A model generated the notes under the pieces. That model ran no database searches, was not told the DNA's origin, and saw nothing but the letters and a program-made list of their open reading frames with translations. Below, piece after piece: positions 22,315-34,879 of a stretch of DNA of 64,000 bases (position 1 is the stretch's first letter; each line of letters begins with the position of its first letter). The DNA comes from Cristatella mucedo (Eukaryota > Bryozoa > Phylactolaemata > Cristatellidae), in assembly GCA_009760855.2 (NCBI GenBank), contig WPIO01000009.1, positions 2,060,001 to 2,124,000 of the forward strand. Reading direction: 5' to 3'. The translations under genes were made by a program, and so were the position numbers.

Positions 22315-22470
22315 GTGAGTAAAAGCCTCATTTTTTTATAGAGGTTAGAAGAGTCTTAGTGACTTTCACTTTGCTTGCACCGACGTATGCTTAATTGCCT
22401 GCTGCAGGACTCGAAACCACAACCCGAGTCTTGATGTGCCAGCACTTAATGGCAAGGCAAAAACCTTGCA
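22315..22470 (-). mobile_element. SINE family 1 copy, diverged
   Basis: The minus strand shows a B box GGTTTCGAGTCC, then the body ending GACTCTTCTAACCTCTATAAAAAAATGAGG. Confidence 0.65.
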
Positions 22471-22480
22471 GCTCAGCAAG

Positions 22481-22519
22481 GTAGCAGCAGCAGCAGGGCA
22501 GCAGCAGCAGCAAGGTACC

Positions 22520-22584
<65 letters not shown>
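22481..22584. repeat. (GCA)n microsatellite
   Basis: GCA trinucleotide array, interrupted before 22527 and uninterrupted to 22584. It produces artefactual poly-Ala, poly-Cys and poly-Gln ORFs. Confidence 0.95.
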
Positions 22585-22586
<2 letters not shown>

Positions 22587-22665
22587 GTATGTATGTGTGT
22601 ATGTATGTATGTATGTATGTATGTATGTATGTATGTATGTATGTATGTATGTATGTATGTATGTA
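22585..22665. repeat. (ATGT)n microsatellite at a LINE 3' terminus
   Basis: ATGT tetranucleotide array of about 80 bases abutting the 3' end of the minus-strand LINE family B. On the element's strand this is a (TACA)n tail. Confidence 0.95.
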
Positions 22666-22925
22666 TCTCCGTCTGTAACTCCACAAAGTCATAAAGACCA
22701 CGTGGGTGTTACACAGGAGAGTTTTGTATAGCCCACTCACAGCCTAAGCGGCTTTCGGTACGCATTCAATAGCCAACAGACTTCGTCTCACGCAACAAAG
22801 AAAAAGTGGGAAGCATAGCAGAGTCAGGAGGGCAGTTGAGGTAGTGAGTAGCATAGAAGTAGCAGCTCAGAACCGCTGAAAAAGATGTGCCATAGTCGGC
22901 AGTAGGAGAGTAGTTGTCGTTGTAT
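22666..22925 (-). mobile_element. LINE family B 3' UTR
   Basis: The minus-strand sequence CTTTTTCTTTGTTGCGTGAGACGAAG through GAGTGGGCTATACAAAACTCTCC to GTTACAGACGGAG matches the family B 3' UTR copies at 20290 and 10041. It ends in the tetranucleotide tail. Confidence 0.8.
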
Positions 22926-24470
22926 CAGAGGAGCAGAAGCAGGAGAACAAAAAGAGGAGGAAGAGGAGGAGGATTGAGGAGTGGATTGATCCTGATTGCC
23001 AACAGTGCCCGTCTATGAATTTCTGTTCGCGTGGTTGGTAGAGTTGCCAAAAATGGTCAGATCGGCCACTAAAGAGTGTTTGCTCGGTCAGCCAGCCAGG
23101 CGTGGGTGGAAATAGTTGCCTGCTTGCACGCGCTCTAACTGCCTTCTGTTTATTTGCTTGAGGTCCCATCTAGAAATCCGTGATTGCTGACAGCCATGCC
23201 AGAAGCAGAATGGCTTGTTGTACCAGGAGATGGCAACCGGCCAAGGCAGCCACTTACCCTATCAGGAAGCATTTGCCTCGGTCACTTGTCTTTGTTCGTG
23301 GAACAGCTTCGCTATTTGTGCCCTACGGGTTGCTGGCCCTCAGTGCTGGCCAGGATTGGAAGCACTAGTTGTCCTTTTCTTTCCCTGTCAAGTTTTGAGT
23401 CACATGCTCTTGCTCTGCAGGTCCGACCAAGACTGCATAACTTTGTGTTTAATTGGCTGCTTAGTGATGCTGACTCGACTGCTTACCCACCACTCCCGGT
23501 GCCCTGTCTCCAGCTATTTTGCTGCATCTCATCGCATTGCCACCATTTCAGCTGTGATGCAAGGACTTTCTCTTGCTGTAGTTTCGCTTGATGTACACAT
23601 CTTGCTGGTTTGTTAATTGTACCGAAGCATTCTCAGGCCTAAGTGTGTTATAGAAAACACCAGGGTGTGATAGCTGTTACTTTGCCCTTTTGGAGTCTAT
23701 TGACTCACATGGAGAAATACCACATTTTGCTGCGCCAGCAGCATTTATCGCGCCAGCAGCATTTATCGCTGTGAACTGCTTGTGTCTGGATCGAAGTCAA
23801 AAGCATGTGCATCTGCAATGCACGTGTGCGGCGACCTGACTGCACGGGTCACAGCTACCTTGCTGCTGTAGGTGCCGATCGGTGGCACGTGTACTTTTCT
23901 ACCAGCTCTGCCTGACCAATAGAGGCATCGTCACTTTTTTGTAGTCGCGTCCTTGCCACTTAATACCTTGCATTTCGTGTGACGAAGGCTTTACAGTCGT
24001 TGGCAGGTCTGCCTTTTTACTAGAAAGGGTAATCCATCATAGGCAAAGCCAAGTCTAGATTGAATAAGCATGGTGCATAGGTGCACAATAAAAAAAATGC
24101 TTATATCTACTATCAGCCATCTCCCTAACCACACCCAAGGCAGCCCTATACTAAGTGGACCTTCCGGCGATCTAGCCGATTGTTTTTGCCAGCTTCTTTG
24201 CCAGCAAGGTTACAAAAATGAGGGGAGTCAATCCCCAAAATGAAATCCTCCATGAAGTCTTCATCCTTCGTACTTCATCTCTTCCTCAATGTCCTTCACC
24301 TTCAAGCCTGTCCTTGCTGCCCTGTTGCTCTTCAAGTCCATCTCCCAGTCGAAGAAGCAGACTGCTAGCCCTCTAGATCCCGTACCTACTGTTCTCCTTG
24401 AGAGAGATGCCTCGATTTGCCCTGCATAACTAACTGAGTACATCTGTCACTAGCCTCAGGTTATAGTTCT
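22926..24470. other. Intergenic DNA, nothing recognised
   Basis: Overlapping plus-strand ORFs of 133-135 codons at 23184-23616 lack recognisable domains and splice signals. An 18-base direct duplication lies near 23739-23766 (GCGCCAGCAGCATTTATC twice). Confidence 0.35.
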
Positions 24471-24734
24471 TTGAAAGGCGCTGCTGTCAGGCCATTCAAT
24501 AAAAAGCAGACATTAGACCAAGAGAACTTAAGAAGCATCTTCTATGCCCGTCAGATTTTCAAAAAAATTACTCAACAGAGTCAGCGCTGCCGTAGGTGTA
24601 TAACGACTTGCCCAGGAATGCTGACTCAGGTAGAGTCTCTGTGTTACTTTGGCCGGATCTCACGTAGGTTTTGATACTTTTGATCACCAAATCCTTCTTG
24701 AGGGCCGGTTGTTGCACCTAGGAGCAACACGAAC
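24471..24734 (+). mobile_element. LINE reverse-transcriptase fragment (N-terminal core)
   Basis: The plus-strand frame VRPFNKKQTLDQENLRS ... IFKKITQ matches the L2/CR1 motif that precedes the reverse-transcriptase core. Nearby, FDTFDHQILLEG corresponds to the first catalytic Asp region (usually FDTVDH). Confidence 0.75.
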
Positions 24735-24820
24735 CGTGCTACAATGATAATGTAAAACGCCTAGAAAGAGATTGATTTCTCTGAGGGCGCTTTATCAAGT
24801 GCATTATTATTATTATTTAG
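24735..24820 (+). mobile_element. LINE family A tail
   Basis: TAAAACGCCTAGAAAGAGATT ... GAGGGCGCTTTATCAAGTGC with ATT repeats, inserted within another LINE. Confidence 0.85.
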
Positions 24821-24889
24821 GTCTGATCTCAGTTAGAGAATTCAGAGAGTAGGTATCAACGGAAAACGATCATCCACTGAGCCTTTTAC

Positions 24890-26390
24890 GAATGGGATGC
24901 ACCCCCGAGTTCCATTTTATGTCAACTCCTTTTCACAGTTTTTACACTCCCTCATACAGATGTAATCGCCAAGCACAATCTAGGCTTTCATTTTTATGCA
25001 AACTACACATAGTTGTGCATTGTGCTTTGATCGTTCTTTGCCTTCAAGCATTTCAAACTCTCTCAGCTCCATAACAGCATGCATTGCTGGCATCCACACT
25101 GTGATGGCAGCAATTTTCTGAACTTACATGGAGACAAAACCGTCGTATTTTTTATTAGCACACCAAGTGTTAGTCGGAAAATGGAAGGCCAGACTTGCCT
25201 AATTGGCTCTTCCAGCATATCTCCTGCAGCCTCTGCCCAAAATCTGGGTGCCCTCTTCCAAAATGACTAGATGAACGCATCAGCTCCACAGTCAAGTCTG
25301 CCTTTTCATCTACTTACCATTGCCTAAATTCGGGCTTGGCTGAATAATGATGCCAGAGCCAAGCTGGTTCATGCATTTGTGGCTTCCCTGCCTAGACATC
25401 TGTAACTCACTACTTGCAGGTGTTCATGCCAGTGCAACAACAAGCTGCTCATGGTCCCAAACTCGGCAGCTAGGCTTATCTGTCGTAGGCATCACAACTG
25501 CCACATTACACCTCTGCTCACTAATTTGCTCTGGCTGCCTATTGAGCAGCCTATCGACTTCAAGATATTGTCACTTATCTTTAGGTCCGTCTTAGCTGAT
25601 TTGGCAGCCTCATTTGTGTGGCGTCAGAAGAGCCTTATCGGCTATCACAACCGCTTGCAGTTGGCAATAAAGGATCGCCCAACGGCAGGATTCGTCGCCA
25701 CAACCCCGGTCGTGAAGAGTGAGCACTTTACATCCTGGCCTATCACGGCCCGACCCATTCTCTTGCTGCGGCCTACCTGTTTGGATTGGCTTCACTTCCG
25801 ACCTCCCATCGTCCCGCGTGCTCTTCTGACTCTGGTCGATCGCTTGTGTCCCTTACTAACTTCAATTCTATCGGAGGCCGTGCCTTCAGTTACTATGCTC
25901 TCAAAGCTTGGAACTCACCACCGACTGACATCACGTCACCTGCCGATTTGACAACATTAGAAAAGAAGCTGATAACCTGCCTGCTCCTCCCCAGCGCCTT
26001 TGCTCTGCCTGAGTAAATTGTACTTTTATGTGGCTGTGCGAAATGAAGCTCGTGTTCGTGCTGACTACCGGGTAGCAGTGACATGCTTTTGTGTAGCGCC
26101 TCATTTAACCTGTCTTTTTTTCCTGAGTGCTTTGCCTTCATGTGCATGATTGATTGAGTGTTTCTAACTGGGATCCAACTAACCAGTGGTGGCCACGAGT
26201 CGTTTGCGTGCTGTTGCATGCTTGTCTTAGCATGGGAACTGCTTGCTTTTGCATGCTTGCCCAAGCTGGATATGTGGCTTTTTGTTAACGATTTCTGATC
26301 GTTTCTCGTGTTTCGGGTTGTACGGCGCTTGAATAGAGAATAAGTTCTCACAGGGTGCAAAGTACAAAGTGTTATTATCATTGTCGTCAT
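24890..26390 (+). mobile_element. Diverged LINE (L2/CR1-type) with a SINE insertion
   Basis: In broken plus-strand frames, LHGDKTVVFFIS, AQNLGALFQND, ARAKLVHAFVASLP, PNSAARLICRRHHNCHITPL and WLPIEQPIDFKILSL follow the order of the L2/CR1 reverse-transcriptase C-terminal half. GRAFSYYALKAWNSPPTDI and LEKKLITCLL close the protein. The tail GAATAGAGAATAAGTTCTC lies near 26330. A minus-strand SINE sits inside at 25600-25750. Confidence 0.8.
25600..25750 (-). mobile_element. SINE family 1 copy nested in a LINE
   Basis: On the minus strand: head, then hairpin TTGGGCGAT with ATTGCCAA around loop CCTTT, then GGCTCTTCTGACGCCACACAAATGAGG. It interrupts the LINE frame between FRSVLADL and LLDWLHFR-like coding, so it inserted later. 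Confidence 0.8.
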
Positions 26391-27304
26391 TATAAGAGCA
26401 TCGTGCAGGGTATGATCGCTCTTCTCCCCTTCTGATTGGCAGTCAGGCGTAAGTTCGGCTTTAGGGCAGTGGCGCTTTGGGACTCTGATTGGCAGAGGCT
26501 CACTCGGGCCTGGCTCTTTCAGCCTGCTGCCGGTGATAGGCGACCGGCTCGTGGGTGCTGCCTGATCCTGCCTGCAAGCCTCTTGGAATCGTCGGCCTGC
26601 TCGCAGTCGTGCCGGTGACGGTGGCCAGTCGAACTGTGCAAGTCTATTGCTGGGCTTTGCTTGGTCAGGCTGGAAAAAAGATAGAGGCAGGGACAGCTGG
26701 GACATCGATGAACGGCCAGCACTTGCTACGGGTGGTGGCAAAGTATTGCTGGAAAGTAAAGAGTGGTGCCGTGATGGATGACTGTGTCCCAGCAGGAATT
26801 TTGGAATGACATACCATAGTGGACATGCTACGCTGATGTACATGCTATTCCTGCTATTTTGCCTAGGCCATCATCAAGTATAGCTGCACCTGCCGTGGGC
26901 AGGAGTCCATGGGCCAGCAGAACTACTGCAGTGTGCTGGCAAGGACAAACTATTTGGTAGACCGCAGGTCTGTATTTTGCAAGCCGACGGCCCCAAAAGA
27001 TAGTGCCCAGGCACTTGCATGGTTGGACATATCATGATGGGGGGCGGACAATTCGCCACAGCGATTGGGGTTCGTCAGCAACCACATCCAGCCATCTTGA
27101 GCAGAAACCAATCAGTGGTTGAGTTGCTGGTGCATTGCATGCTGCAGCCAAAAAAAAGTTCCACGCATGCCCGCAGGTCATGGTTCTCGGGTCACAGGTC
27201 ACAGCATTGTTGCTGGGTCACGGTGGCAAACTCGTGGTCACTTTCCAGTCAGGATCGAGGCCTGCATGGACGAATGCTTCCTGCATGGCCGGTGTTGGGA
27301 GTGA
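26391..27304. other. Intergenic DNA, nothing recognised
   Basis: Overlapping ORFs on both strands; the longest (minus, 26843-25893) runs into LINE antisense and is not credible as a gene. Confidence 0.35.
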
Positions 27305-27375
27305 ATATACATGATTCATTTGCATAGCACCTAAAAAGGACTTAATCTATATTCAGGCACTTCACACAGTGAAGA
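27305..27375 (-). mobile_element. SINE family 2 / LINE tail fragment
   Basis: The minus strand reads GAATATAGATTAAGTCCTTT then AGGTGCTATGCAAATGAATC, the short tail shared by SINE family 2 and the LINEs. Confidence 0.55.
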
Positions 27376-29235
27376 CGCCCAGTCACTCCCTCCTTTGCCG
27401 CTGGGCCCTGCTCAGAGCAGAGCTATAAGCAACAGCCAGTGGAGGCTGATTACTTACTGCTAGTCATCATTCATTCAGCCTAGCCTTTAAATGGAGGTTA
27501 GCATAGTTTCGATGCAAGGCGGGCTTGAAAGGCGGCTCTCTCAGGTGACTTGTCCGCCCTGCCTGATCGACTAGTAGTGGTAGCCGAGCTGCTGGAGGTG
27601 GTGCTGATGGCAGGCCTATGACCTGCACCGGATGCACGAAGGCCATCGCCGGTCGACTCTGATCTCTCACGACTGTGACTCCCCTTTGTGGTCGTGGTCG
27701 ATAACCAGTTTTCTTACTACTAGAGAAGCCGTGCAAGATAAGTCATGCTGGGACCTTGGTGACGATGCATGCATACAGAGTCGCACGCACAGGTGCAGAC
27801 ACATCTGGAAGCAACCGACTTGATTAATTGCTGCTTGCCCTACAATTCAGGCAAAGCAGGGCAGCAGCCAGCAGGCTGCCGGTGTGAACAGCCTGTGGCA
27901 GCCTGTGGCAGCCTGTGGCAGCCCGTCGGTTTTGGAGGCAGACTGCTGGCCGGCACAGGCGGCACAGATGCAACTACTACTGCCGGCTGCTTCAGGTGGT
28001 CACCCACGCGGCTTCGTGGGTGCGGGCCTCTTAGGACGGCAGCCACGTGGGCCGTGCTGCTGCCCTCTGAATGTCGCTCGGCAGAGCAAACACAATTGGA
28101 AGTGGAGAGCAGCTGCACGAGGGGACACAGTTTGCACGATGCAGTCAGATCCGAGATCGGATGCAGATCCGAGCAGCACAGCTCGGAGCGAGTACCACTC
28201 GCTCCGAGCTACAGCTCGCTGGCTGTGCTCGCTGGCTGCGAGCCCAAGGAGGCTGCAGCGTTGCCTGTCGTGATCAGCGCTGCTGCAGCAGCAAAGCAGG
28301 TGCCAGGCCAGACTACCAGGCTTTGCCTACCCCCCACGCTGCCCGCATGCTGTCGAGCATGCTGACGAAGAATTCGCTGAGTGTGCTAGGTGATTCTCTG
28401 TCGGCAGGAAAGGCTCGAGCCATGTCGAATTGGCAGACAGCGAGCCAGTTCAGTTGGATCGCTGCAGAACGGATGCTCTACTCGGTGCAGGCCACTTCGG
28501 CCACTGTCTCTGAGAGGCTCCAGCTCCCGCACCAGATCTTTTCCACGGGAGGAAGTTAAGTGCTGACACGAATGGAGCATATTTGCTGTCATGGCACTAG
28601 CATGATATCCGGCCTCGACATCACAGTCTGCAAAAGGTATTGCTCATTCATGCCCCACTTCTGGAGCATCGTTGGCATCGGTGTGGACGCTGATTGAAAC
28701 CGTACCCCCAGGGGCTTCAGTTTCTAGCTCTCCGGCTTCAGTGTGTGCTGATTGGATGGCTTTTGGGTCAAGCTCAGTGTGACCGATAGGGTTCAAGTGA
28801 TTCAACAGTAAATTACTTCTCCCGGTATCGTCATTGTTCTATGTTATGCTGATGTCAATATTAGGAAGTTTACTCAGATCGAAGACAATCTCTATTAGCA
28901 TAGTGCAGTAGCAAGGCTTTCTTATGCAAGTCGTCCTCTATACCTTTCCTTTGAACTCGAAGTTCTCGAAGAGCTGGACCCAACTCCACCGGCCGCCAGC
29001 ATGCAGCTCCACCTCGACGGGCAGCTGAAGTTGCCATAGGCCCTTCCATCCATCGATTTGCTCCCCTGCCTAGCTGCGGGTTAAAAAAATCCTCTTTCGC
29101 CAAATATATGTTGCTTACACAAACCGTTTGCGGGTACACACGATAATGGAACCACCCTAGCACGCAAGAACGAGGACTTAGCAGACCCAATGTCTGTATT
29201 TTACAAGCTGCCAGTCCGGAAAGAAGTTCAAAGCT
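27376..29235. other. GC-balanced intergenic DNA, no gene recognised
   Basis: Plus-strand ORFs of 129-198 codons at 27769-28559 overlap in all three frames and match nothing I recognise. A 10-base direct repeat (GCCTGTGGCA, about 27890-27920) is present. An unannotated exon cannot be excluded. Confidence 0.35.
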
Positions 29236-30045
29236 AAAGCATAATAATAATAATAATAACAATAATGCACTTGATAAAGCGCCCTCAGAGAACTCAATCT
29301 CTTTCTAGGCGCTTTACATTTGCTGCAAAGGGAAATGCAATTAAATGGTAAGTAAAATCATGCTTGAAAAACAAACAAAATGAATAATATGGTTAGTGGT
29401 GACATGCACAGGGTCAGCATGCAAATGTGGTTAGTGGCAGCATGCACAGTGTCAGCACGCATAAGCACATCAAGGACGAATCACAGGGACCCACTAAATG
29501 CTGTCCTAAATAGGTGTGTTTTTAAGTTCCTTTTAAATGTGGTCCGGTCAGGGGATGTTCTGACTGCAAGTCGGGAGGGAGTTCCAGGCTTTGGGAGCAT
29601 ACGAACTAAATGCACGGTCTCCAAAGGATTTGAGGTTTGTATGAGGTATTTGTAGACTGTTGAATTCCGAAAAGCGGGTGGTACGATGCTTGGCCTGATG
29701 GGGTGGTATATCTGAGAGATAGGCTGGAGCCATAGAATGAAGGGACCTAAAAGTGAGTGACAAAACCTTAAAGTCAATCCGTTGCTTGACTGGTAGCCAG
29801 TGCAGGTCGGCGAGAAGTGGAATAATGTGGCAATTGCGACGCTCACGACAGACAAGCCTAGCTGCAGAGTTCTGCACCAGCTGCAATCGCCTGATCGCAC
29901 ATGCTGGTAGGCCACTAAGCAGTGAGTTGCAGCATGATGGGATATGCAAAGGCGTGACAAATCGCAGCAGGTGTAGAAGCTCTATAGCCATAGAAACGCT
30001 GCAGCCATAGGATAGCAGCAGCCACAGTAGCACTGCACAGCTCAG
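29236..30045 (-). mobile_element. LINE family A copy, best-preserved C-terminal half
   Basis: On the minus strand the frame encodes NSAARLVCRERRNCHIIPLL, then WLPVKQRIDFKVLSLTFRSLH, APAYLSDIPPHQAKHRTTRFS, GDRAFSSYAPKAWNSLPTC and FKRNLKTHLFRTAFSGSL. One frameshift lies near TCSQN/IRTSPD. Its 3' UTR and AAT-rich tail are intact. It is the reference copy for the family in this window. Confidence 0.9.
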
Positions 30046-30067
30046 TCGCCTGTGAGTCGCAAGTGAG

Positions 30068-31190
30068 CTCCATGCTTTGGGAGCATACGAACTAAAGGCA
30101 TGGTCTCCAGAGGATTTGAAGTTTGTACCAGGTATAGGTAAACAGTTAGACTCCGAAAAGTGGGTGGTACGATGCTTAACCTAGTAGGGCAGTAGATCTG
30201 ATAGGTAGGCTGGAGCCCAAGAATAAAGGGACCTAAAAGTGAGTGACAAAACTTTGAAGTCGAGATGCGTCGTTTGACTGGTAGCCAGTGCAGGTCAGCG
30301 AGAAGTGGTATGATGTGGCAACTGCAACGTTCACGACAGACAAGCCTAGCTGCCGAGTTTTGCATTAACTGCAAAAGCACCTGATTGTACAGTCCGGTAG
30401 ACCAGCAAGCAGTGAGTTATAGAAGTCGAGATAGGATGTAACACACGCATGAACCAATTTAGATGTGGTATCCCTGTCTAAAAAAGCCCAAGTTTTAGCA
30501 ATGTTATGTAGCCGAAAGTAGGCAGACTTGAGTGCAGAGCTGATGTGGTCGTCTAATGAAAGGTCACTTTGGAACAGGACGCCTAGATTTCGTGTAGATT
30601 CAACAGTAGATATGCGGGCAGAGCCGATTTTGAGCGTTGACCTTTCCAATTTCAAAGTCATACTTGGTTTTCCCATAACTAGTAAGTTGGTTTTAGTATC
30701 ATTCAGTTTAAGAAAGCTTGCTGCCATCCATATGGGGATAGTAATAATAATAATAATCGAGAAGAACTTGGTTATCGATAGTGTGAAAAGCTGCCAAAAG
30801 ATCGAGCAAAACAAGCAGAGAGAATCCACCTGAGGCTGCATTCCTAAGATGATCGTATACACCCGAGTGATTATCTCTAAAGCCAGACTGGAACTTATTA
30901 GCAAGGTTTGAGCAAGTTTATTAGCAAGGTTTCAATGTATGAGTTCAGCTGGTCTGCTACGACTCCTTCCAGCTTTTTGATAGAAACGGTAGAAGGGAAA
31001 GTGGGCGAAGTTGGTCAAGTTCTCTTGATCTAGTTTTGCTTTCTTGAGTAGTGGCCAGACTAGAGCCTTATTGAAAGCTGCTATGACACGACCTGATGCT
31101 AATGACATGTTCATGGTGTTAGTTATGCGTGGCAGCAGCAGATCCATGCATCTCATAAGCAGGACAACAGGAATAGGGTCTAGATATAGT
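30068..31190 (-). mobile_element. Second LINE family A copy, head-to-tail, with longer reverse-transcriptase segment
   Basis: It lacks a 3' UTR (starts in the KAWNSLP region at about 30068) and extends further upstream. ARLVCRERCSCHIIPLLADLHWLPVKRR, STRNLGVLFQSDLSLDDHIS and SFLKLNDTKTNLLVMGKP are followed, near 30765-31060, by the VDHQ..LL and DQENL motifs. A stretch between about 30735 and 30750 is deleted and replaced by an ATT-type run, so the ADD catalytic region is missing. Confidence 0.85.
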
Positions 31191-32372
<1,182 letters not shown>

Positions 32373-32514
32373 ATAGGTACCAATGCATGGAGCTATTTAC
32401 CCAGTTGAAGCCACCTGGTGGGCTACGGGAGAATGGATGTGGCTCCACTGGGTGAGGGATAAAGGGTGCAAAGAAAGACCTCTAACGAAAAAACAAAGTA
32501 AACAGCATGAATCT

Positions 32515-32698
32515 TGTCACTGGGCCGTGATAGGTAAGGTGCCCGCCTGTCACAACCCAGGTCACGTGGGTTCGAATCCTGCAGTTAGGCGATTCTGTAT
32601 TGCTAACTGCAAGCGGTGGCGATAGCCGACATGGGTTTTCTGCTGCTCTAAAAATGAGGCCGTTGAATCAGCTAAGTTTCTGTGGCACCAGGTCGGTT
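32515..32698 (+). mobile_element. SINE family 1 copy, reference
   Basis: The tRNA-like head has GGGCCGTGATAGGTAAGGTG (A box) and GGGTTCGAATCCTGCAG (B box). It is followed by hairpin TGCAGTTAGGCGAT ... ATTGCTAACTGCA and the body GCGGTGGCGATAGCC ... TTTTCTGCTGCTCTAAAAATG, AGGCCGTTGAATCAGCTAAG. It is probably not a functional tRNA gene, because the head lacks a full acceptor stem and continues into the SINE body. Confidence 0.88.
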
Positions 32699-32734
32699 AA
32701 ACGGCCAGAAAGTCAACAGTGCTCTGTTCCGGAT

Positions 32735-32868
32735 CTGGAGCTTGAATGAGCGATTGCTGTGAGCGATTCTGTATTTGTCACTGCAAGCAGTGTGGCGATA
32801 GCCGCTCAGGCTCTTCTGCCGCTATATAAAAAAAATGAGACCGTAAAATTAGCTAACCATATTTTTTT
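32735..32868 (+). mobile_element. SINE family 1 body, headless copy
   Basis: Starts in the hairpin (GTGAGCGATTCTGTATTTG) and runs to GGCTCTTCTGCCGCTATATA and the GAGACCGTAAAATTAGCTAAC end. Confidence 0.75.
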
Positions 32869-33107
32869 AACTTTAACCCTGCCTCTGCCTGGCTCTGTTC
32901 GATTGCCTTCTATTTCTTAGATGGCAAATATCTCCCACAATGTTAACCCACGGTGAAGGCCAAGTAGTCAAGCATAGCGATACAAGCAGACGAAGGAGGT
33001 AAGACTAAGCGGCTGCTGCTGCTGCAGTCACTTTGTCCTATTCGATACGATCGTAGCCAGGATGCACTGCTGTTCATCGGCACAAACAGGTGCATAATCA
33101 GTATTCG

Positions 33108-33145
33108 TAGAGAGGTAGAGAGAGGAGAGAGAGAGAGAGAGTGAG

Positions 33146-33186
<41 letters not shown>

Positions 33187-33235
33187 AGGGAGATGCAGAG
33201 AGAGTGAGAGAGAGATGCAGAGAGAGTGAGGGAGA

Positions 33236-33305
<70 letters not shown>
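33108..33305. repeat. (GA)n microsatellite with GGGA and TGCA interruptions
   Basis: About 200 bases of GA-rich array; the interior contains the repeated unit GAGATGCAGAGAGAGTGA. Confidence 0.95.
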
Positions 33306-33369
33306 GAGCAAGTTCATGGGTTTGGGACATCGTGTGAATAACTGCGATTCACTTAATGCATAACTCTTG

Positions 33370-34008
33370 ACCTATGCCCTTTAATCCTCTGCAGCCGGTG
33401 CAAAACTCAGTTCAATCTTTAATCGACGGCGTACCTGGCACATCACGTCACTCCTGTCGGAGGTTCCTGGCTATACCTATACTTTCTCAAGCCTACTGGT
33501 CGCTCCAGTCGCCTCTTGCACCTCAGCTGCTCCGACCTTTTTGTTCCAGTGCAGGCGTTGCCTGCTCACTGGCTCACCGCCTGCTTCTTGGCCTCAAGTT
33601 GTTTTGCCATTGCCATCAGCACTAAATTAAAATGTTGTGGTGATTGGGCCTTCAGTTCGTGTGCACCAAAAGTCTGGAACTCCCACCTGGCTTCTGTCAC
33701 CACTTGCAATGACTTTGCATCGTTTAAGTGTTAGCTAAAGACCTTCTGTTCAGCTCAGCTTCCGGTGCACCCCGACGAGCTGCCTTCTTGCTCCTGCAGT
33801 GCTTTGCACTCACACACTTGTGCATGAATCAGTGCTCGTATCTAATCAGGGGTACTACTAGCTCGTTGTCGTGCATTTTTTGTGTATTTTTGCATGCTAG
33901 TCTGAGTATAATACCGTGCATATCATTAAACCGTAAAGTGCCTAGAATGAGATTGAGTTCTCTGGGGCGCTTTACCAAGTGTATTATTATTATTATTATT
34001 ATTACATT
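33370..34008 (+). mobile_element. Diverged LINE 3' end
   Basis: The plus-strand frames LKLKCCGDWAFSSCAPKVWNSHL and FASFKC, with a downstream LKTFCSAQLP-like reading, match the L2/CR1 C-terminus. The tail GTAAAGTGCCTAGAATGAGATT with ATT repeats ends at about 34005. Confidence 0.75.
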
Positions 34009-34198
34009 TTGGTTATTGCTTCTCTTACGATAAACTGTGAAACACCTATACAGAATCTTGTTTCTCTAAGAGTGCTGTATAAAAGATTTATTATTATTAT
34101 CATTATTATGCTTCCTTTGCAGCAAATGTAAAGTGCCTAGAAGAGATTGAGTTCTCTGAGGGTGCTATATCAAATCTATTATTATTATTATTGTTATT
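34009..34198 (+). mobile_element. Two further LINE tails in tandem
   Basis: AACTGTGAAACACCTATACAG ... TTTCTCTAAGAGTGCTGTATA with ATT repeats (34030-34107) and GCAGCAAATGTAAAGTGCC ... TCTGAGGGTGCTATATCAAAT with ATT repeats (34118-34198). With the previous element this makes three LINE 3' tails in a row. Confidence 0.8.
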
Positions 34199-34570
34199 GT
34201 CGGTGACGTGCTTCCAGAAGCCATAATGGTGCTTTGGGTATTATGTTGCTGCTCAATAATTTTGTTGCACAATCCTCTCTTTGATGATGGCATTTCTTGA
34301 TGTTAGCTGCGGTAATCTTGAGCAAGCCCCTTACACACTTGCGACAGTGACAGTAGCTGAGGGGGAGACACTTCGATATGAGAGCTCCAACAATCCTGGT
34401 CACCGGGGGCCCGGAAAGCTGCTATGAGGAGCCATTAGAACACAATTAAAGCAGTCGTCTCTATGGCTGTGAAATCAGTTTGGGCCTTATAGGAGAGCAT
34501 TCAATATCCGAGTAACAACTCGCACACTAAGACACACACATAACTCGCGCGCACAACACACAGATAAAAA
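34199..34570. other. Nothing recognised
   Basis: No gene or repeat recognised. Confidence 0.35.
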
Positions 34571-34571
34571 T

Positions 34572-34732
34572 GTTAGCTGATTCGATCGCCTCATTTGTAA
34601 AGCAGCAAGATCACCGCTCACCGCTTGCAGTGAGAAATAAATGATTTCCCATGATGCAGGACTCAAACCCACAACCCAAGCCAAGAAGAGTGAGTGCTTC
34701 ACTCCTGGGCTAAGACCCAAGGAACACTCCTA
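34572..34732 (-). mobile_element. SINE family 1 copy
   Basis: On the minus strand: head CTTAGCCCAGGAGTGAAGCACTC, B box GGGTTTGAGTCC, hairpin TGGGAAAT ... ATTTCTCA with loop CATTT, and the GCTGCTTTACAAATGAGGCGATCGAATCAGC body. Confidence 0.8.
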
Positions 34733-34879
34733 CTCAAAAGTCTTTTTCCAACCCGTATGGTGACACCCACCTGGTACTGGGGGGTGGATTTCAATTTTGC
34801 ATGCAGAAGAATAAAAAATCAATTTCTCTGCACTATAAGCTAAATGAATGCTTAATGCTTGGCTCAAGTTAAAATATTA

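Noticed and set aside
23184..23616. Overlapping 133-135-codon plus-strand ORFs
   Set aside because: No domain, no start or splice context, and mutually overlapping frames.
27769..28559. Cluster of plus-strand ORFs of 129-198 codons
   Set aside because: Three frames are open together with no recognised domain or splice structure; insufficient to call a gene.
32515..32600. Possible true tRNA genes at B-box matches (also 49324, 15228, 63880)
   Set aside because: The tRNA-like heads lack closed acceptor stems, continue into shared SINE bodies and recur in diverged copies.
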